DNA of 13,765 nt from contig CAAGNU010000217.1 of assembly GCA_900771365.1 (NCBI GenBank), positions 1-13,765 on the forward strand. The letters run 5' to 3'. The notes beneath the pieces are model-generated. The model was not told where the DNA came from. It ran no database searches and was given only the letters and a program-made list of their open reading frames with translations. Shown here piece by piece: positions 13,595 through 13,765 of this stretch. This DNA is from Bacteroidales bacterium (GTDB lineage: Bacteria > Bacteroidota > Bacteroidia > Bacteroidales > P3). The number at the start of each line of letters is the position of its first letter. Position 1 is the stretch's first letter. Both the position numbers and the translations under genes were made by a program.

Positions 13595-13765
13595 ATGAGG
13601 CCTTTATTCTTCTCGGTTTCGGAGGATTTGGGGCGGCTGGTGTCGAGGGGGCGGCGGTGGGGTGAAGGGCTTTTTTCGGCTTTTTTGGGGGACGTGTTCC
13701 GAAAAATCGCGGTCTTGAGCGCACGGCAGGTCGGTTTTTTCGCCCGAAAAGGGGGCGTCAGCAGA
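13595..13765. other. Undecided reading frames running off the right edge
   Basis: Two frames in the same codon register are open to the window end. On the plus strand an ATG at 13595 opens 57 codons without a stop (MRPLFFSVSEDLGRL...). On the minus strand 13765-13604 is open for 53 codons and ends TAA, with a basic, proline-rich ending (KKPFTPPPPPRH...). The minus frame fits the C-ending codon habit of the window better. Neither shows a known domain. Part of the stretch resembles the intergenic sequence at 371-401, which argues that it may be non-coding. Confidence 0.3.

Overview
The window looks like a chromosomal segment of a Bacteroidota, most likely a member of the Bacteroidales. The support is a C-terminal type IX secretion sorting domain at the left edge, a zinc-free L33 gene followed by the small Bacteroidota-typical DUF4295 gene, Bacteroidota-type promoters (TTTG, about 19 bp, TAnnTTTG), a YidC with a large periplasmic domain, and the absence of Shine-Dalgarno sequences before the starts. 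Coding strands are C-rich with mostly C- or G-ending codons, which creates many long but false antisense reading frames.

Layout. Positions 1-201 hold the end of a secreted-protein gene, followed by a strong hairpin. Positions 202-788 hold no convincing gene but are rich in repeats and short hairpins. From 789 to 7622 everything reads on the minus strand. The order of transcription is yidC, nhaD, a membrane-anchored lytic-transglycosylase-like protein overlapping nhaD by 22 nt, a 109-bp palindromic element, an iron-sulfur aldo/keto reductase lipoprotein, and then a separate rpmG-DUF4295 unit with its own promoter and terminator. Positions 7623-7786 form a divergent promoter region. From 7787 to 13164 everything reads on the plus strand: a small lipoprotein, the N-terminal transketolase subunit, a secreted VWA-domain protein, the C-terminal transketolase subunit, a hairpin, then a LOG-family phosphoribohydrolase overlapping by ATGA a Cas4-like iron-sulfur PD-(D/E)XK nuclease domain. 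The last 600 bp hold a terminator, a 213-bp sequence bounded by inverted repeats, and undecided reading frames running off the right edge.

How the genes fit together. Most of the window is housekeeping: membrane-protein insertion, sodium/proton balance, ribosomal proteins and the non-oxidative pentose phosphate pathway. The least ordinary points are the VWA gene set between the two halves of a split transketolase, the aldo/keto reductase whose catalytic Tyr and Lys appear replaced, and the stand-alone nuclease that resembles only the first domain of DUF2779-type proteins. Two inverted-repeat elements (2786-2894 and 13340-13552) and a structured stretch (about 429-760) are not explained by genes. 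I see no CRISPR array, tRNA, rRNA, transposase or complete known defence system.
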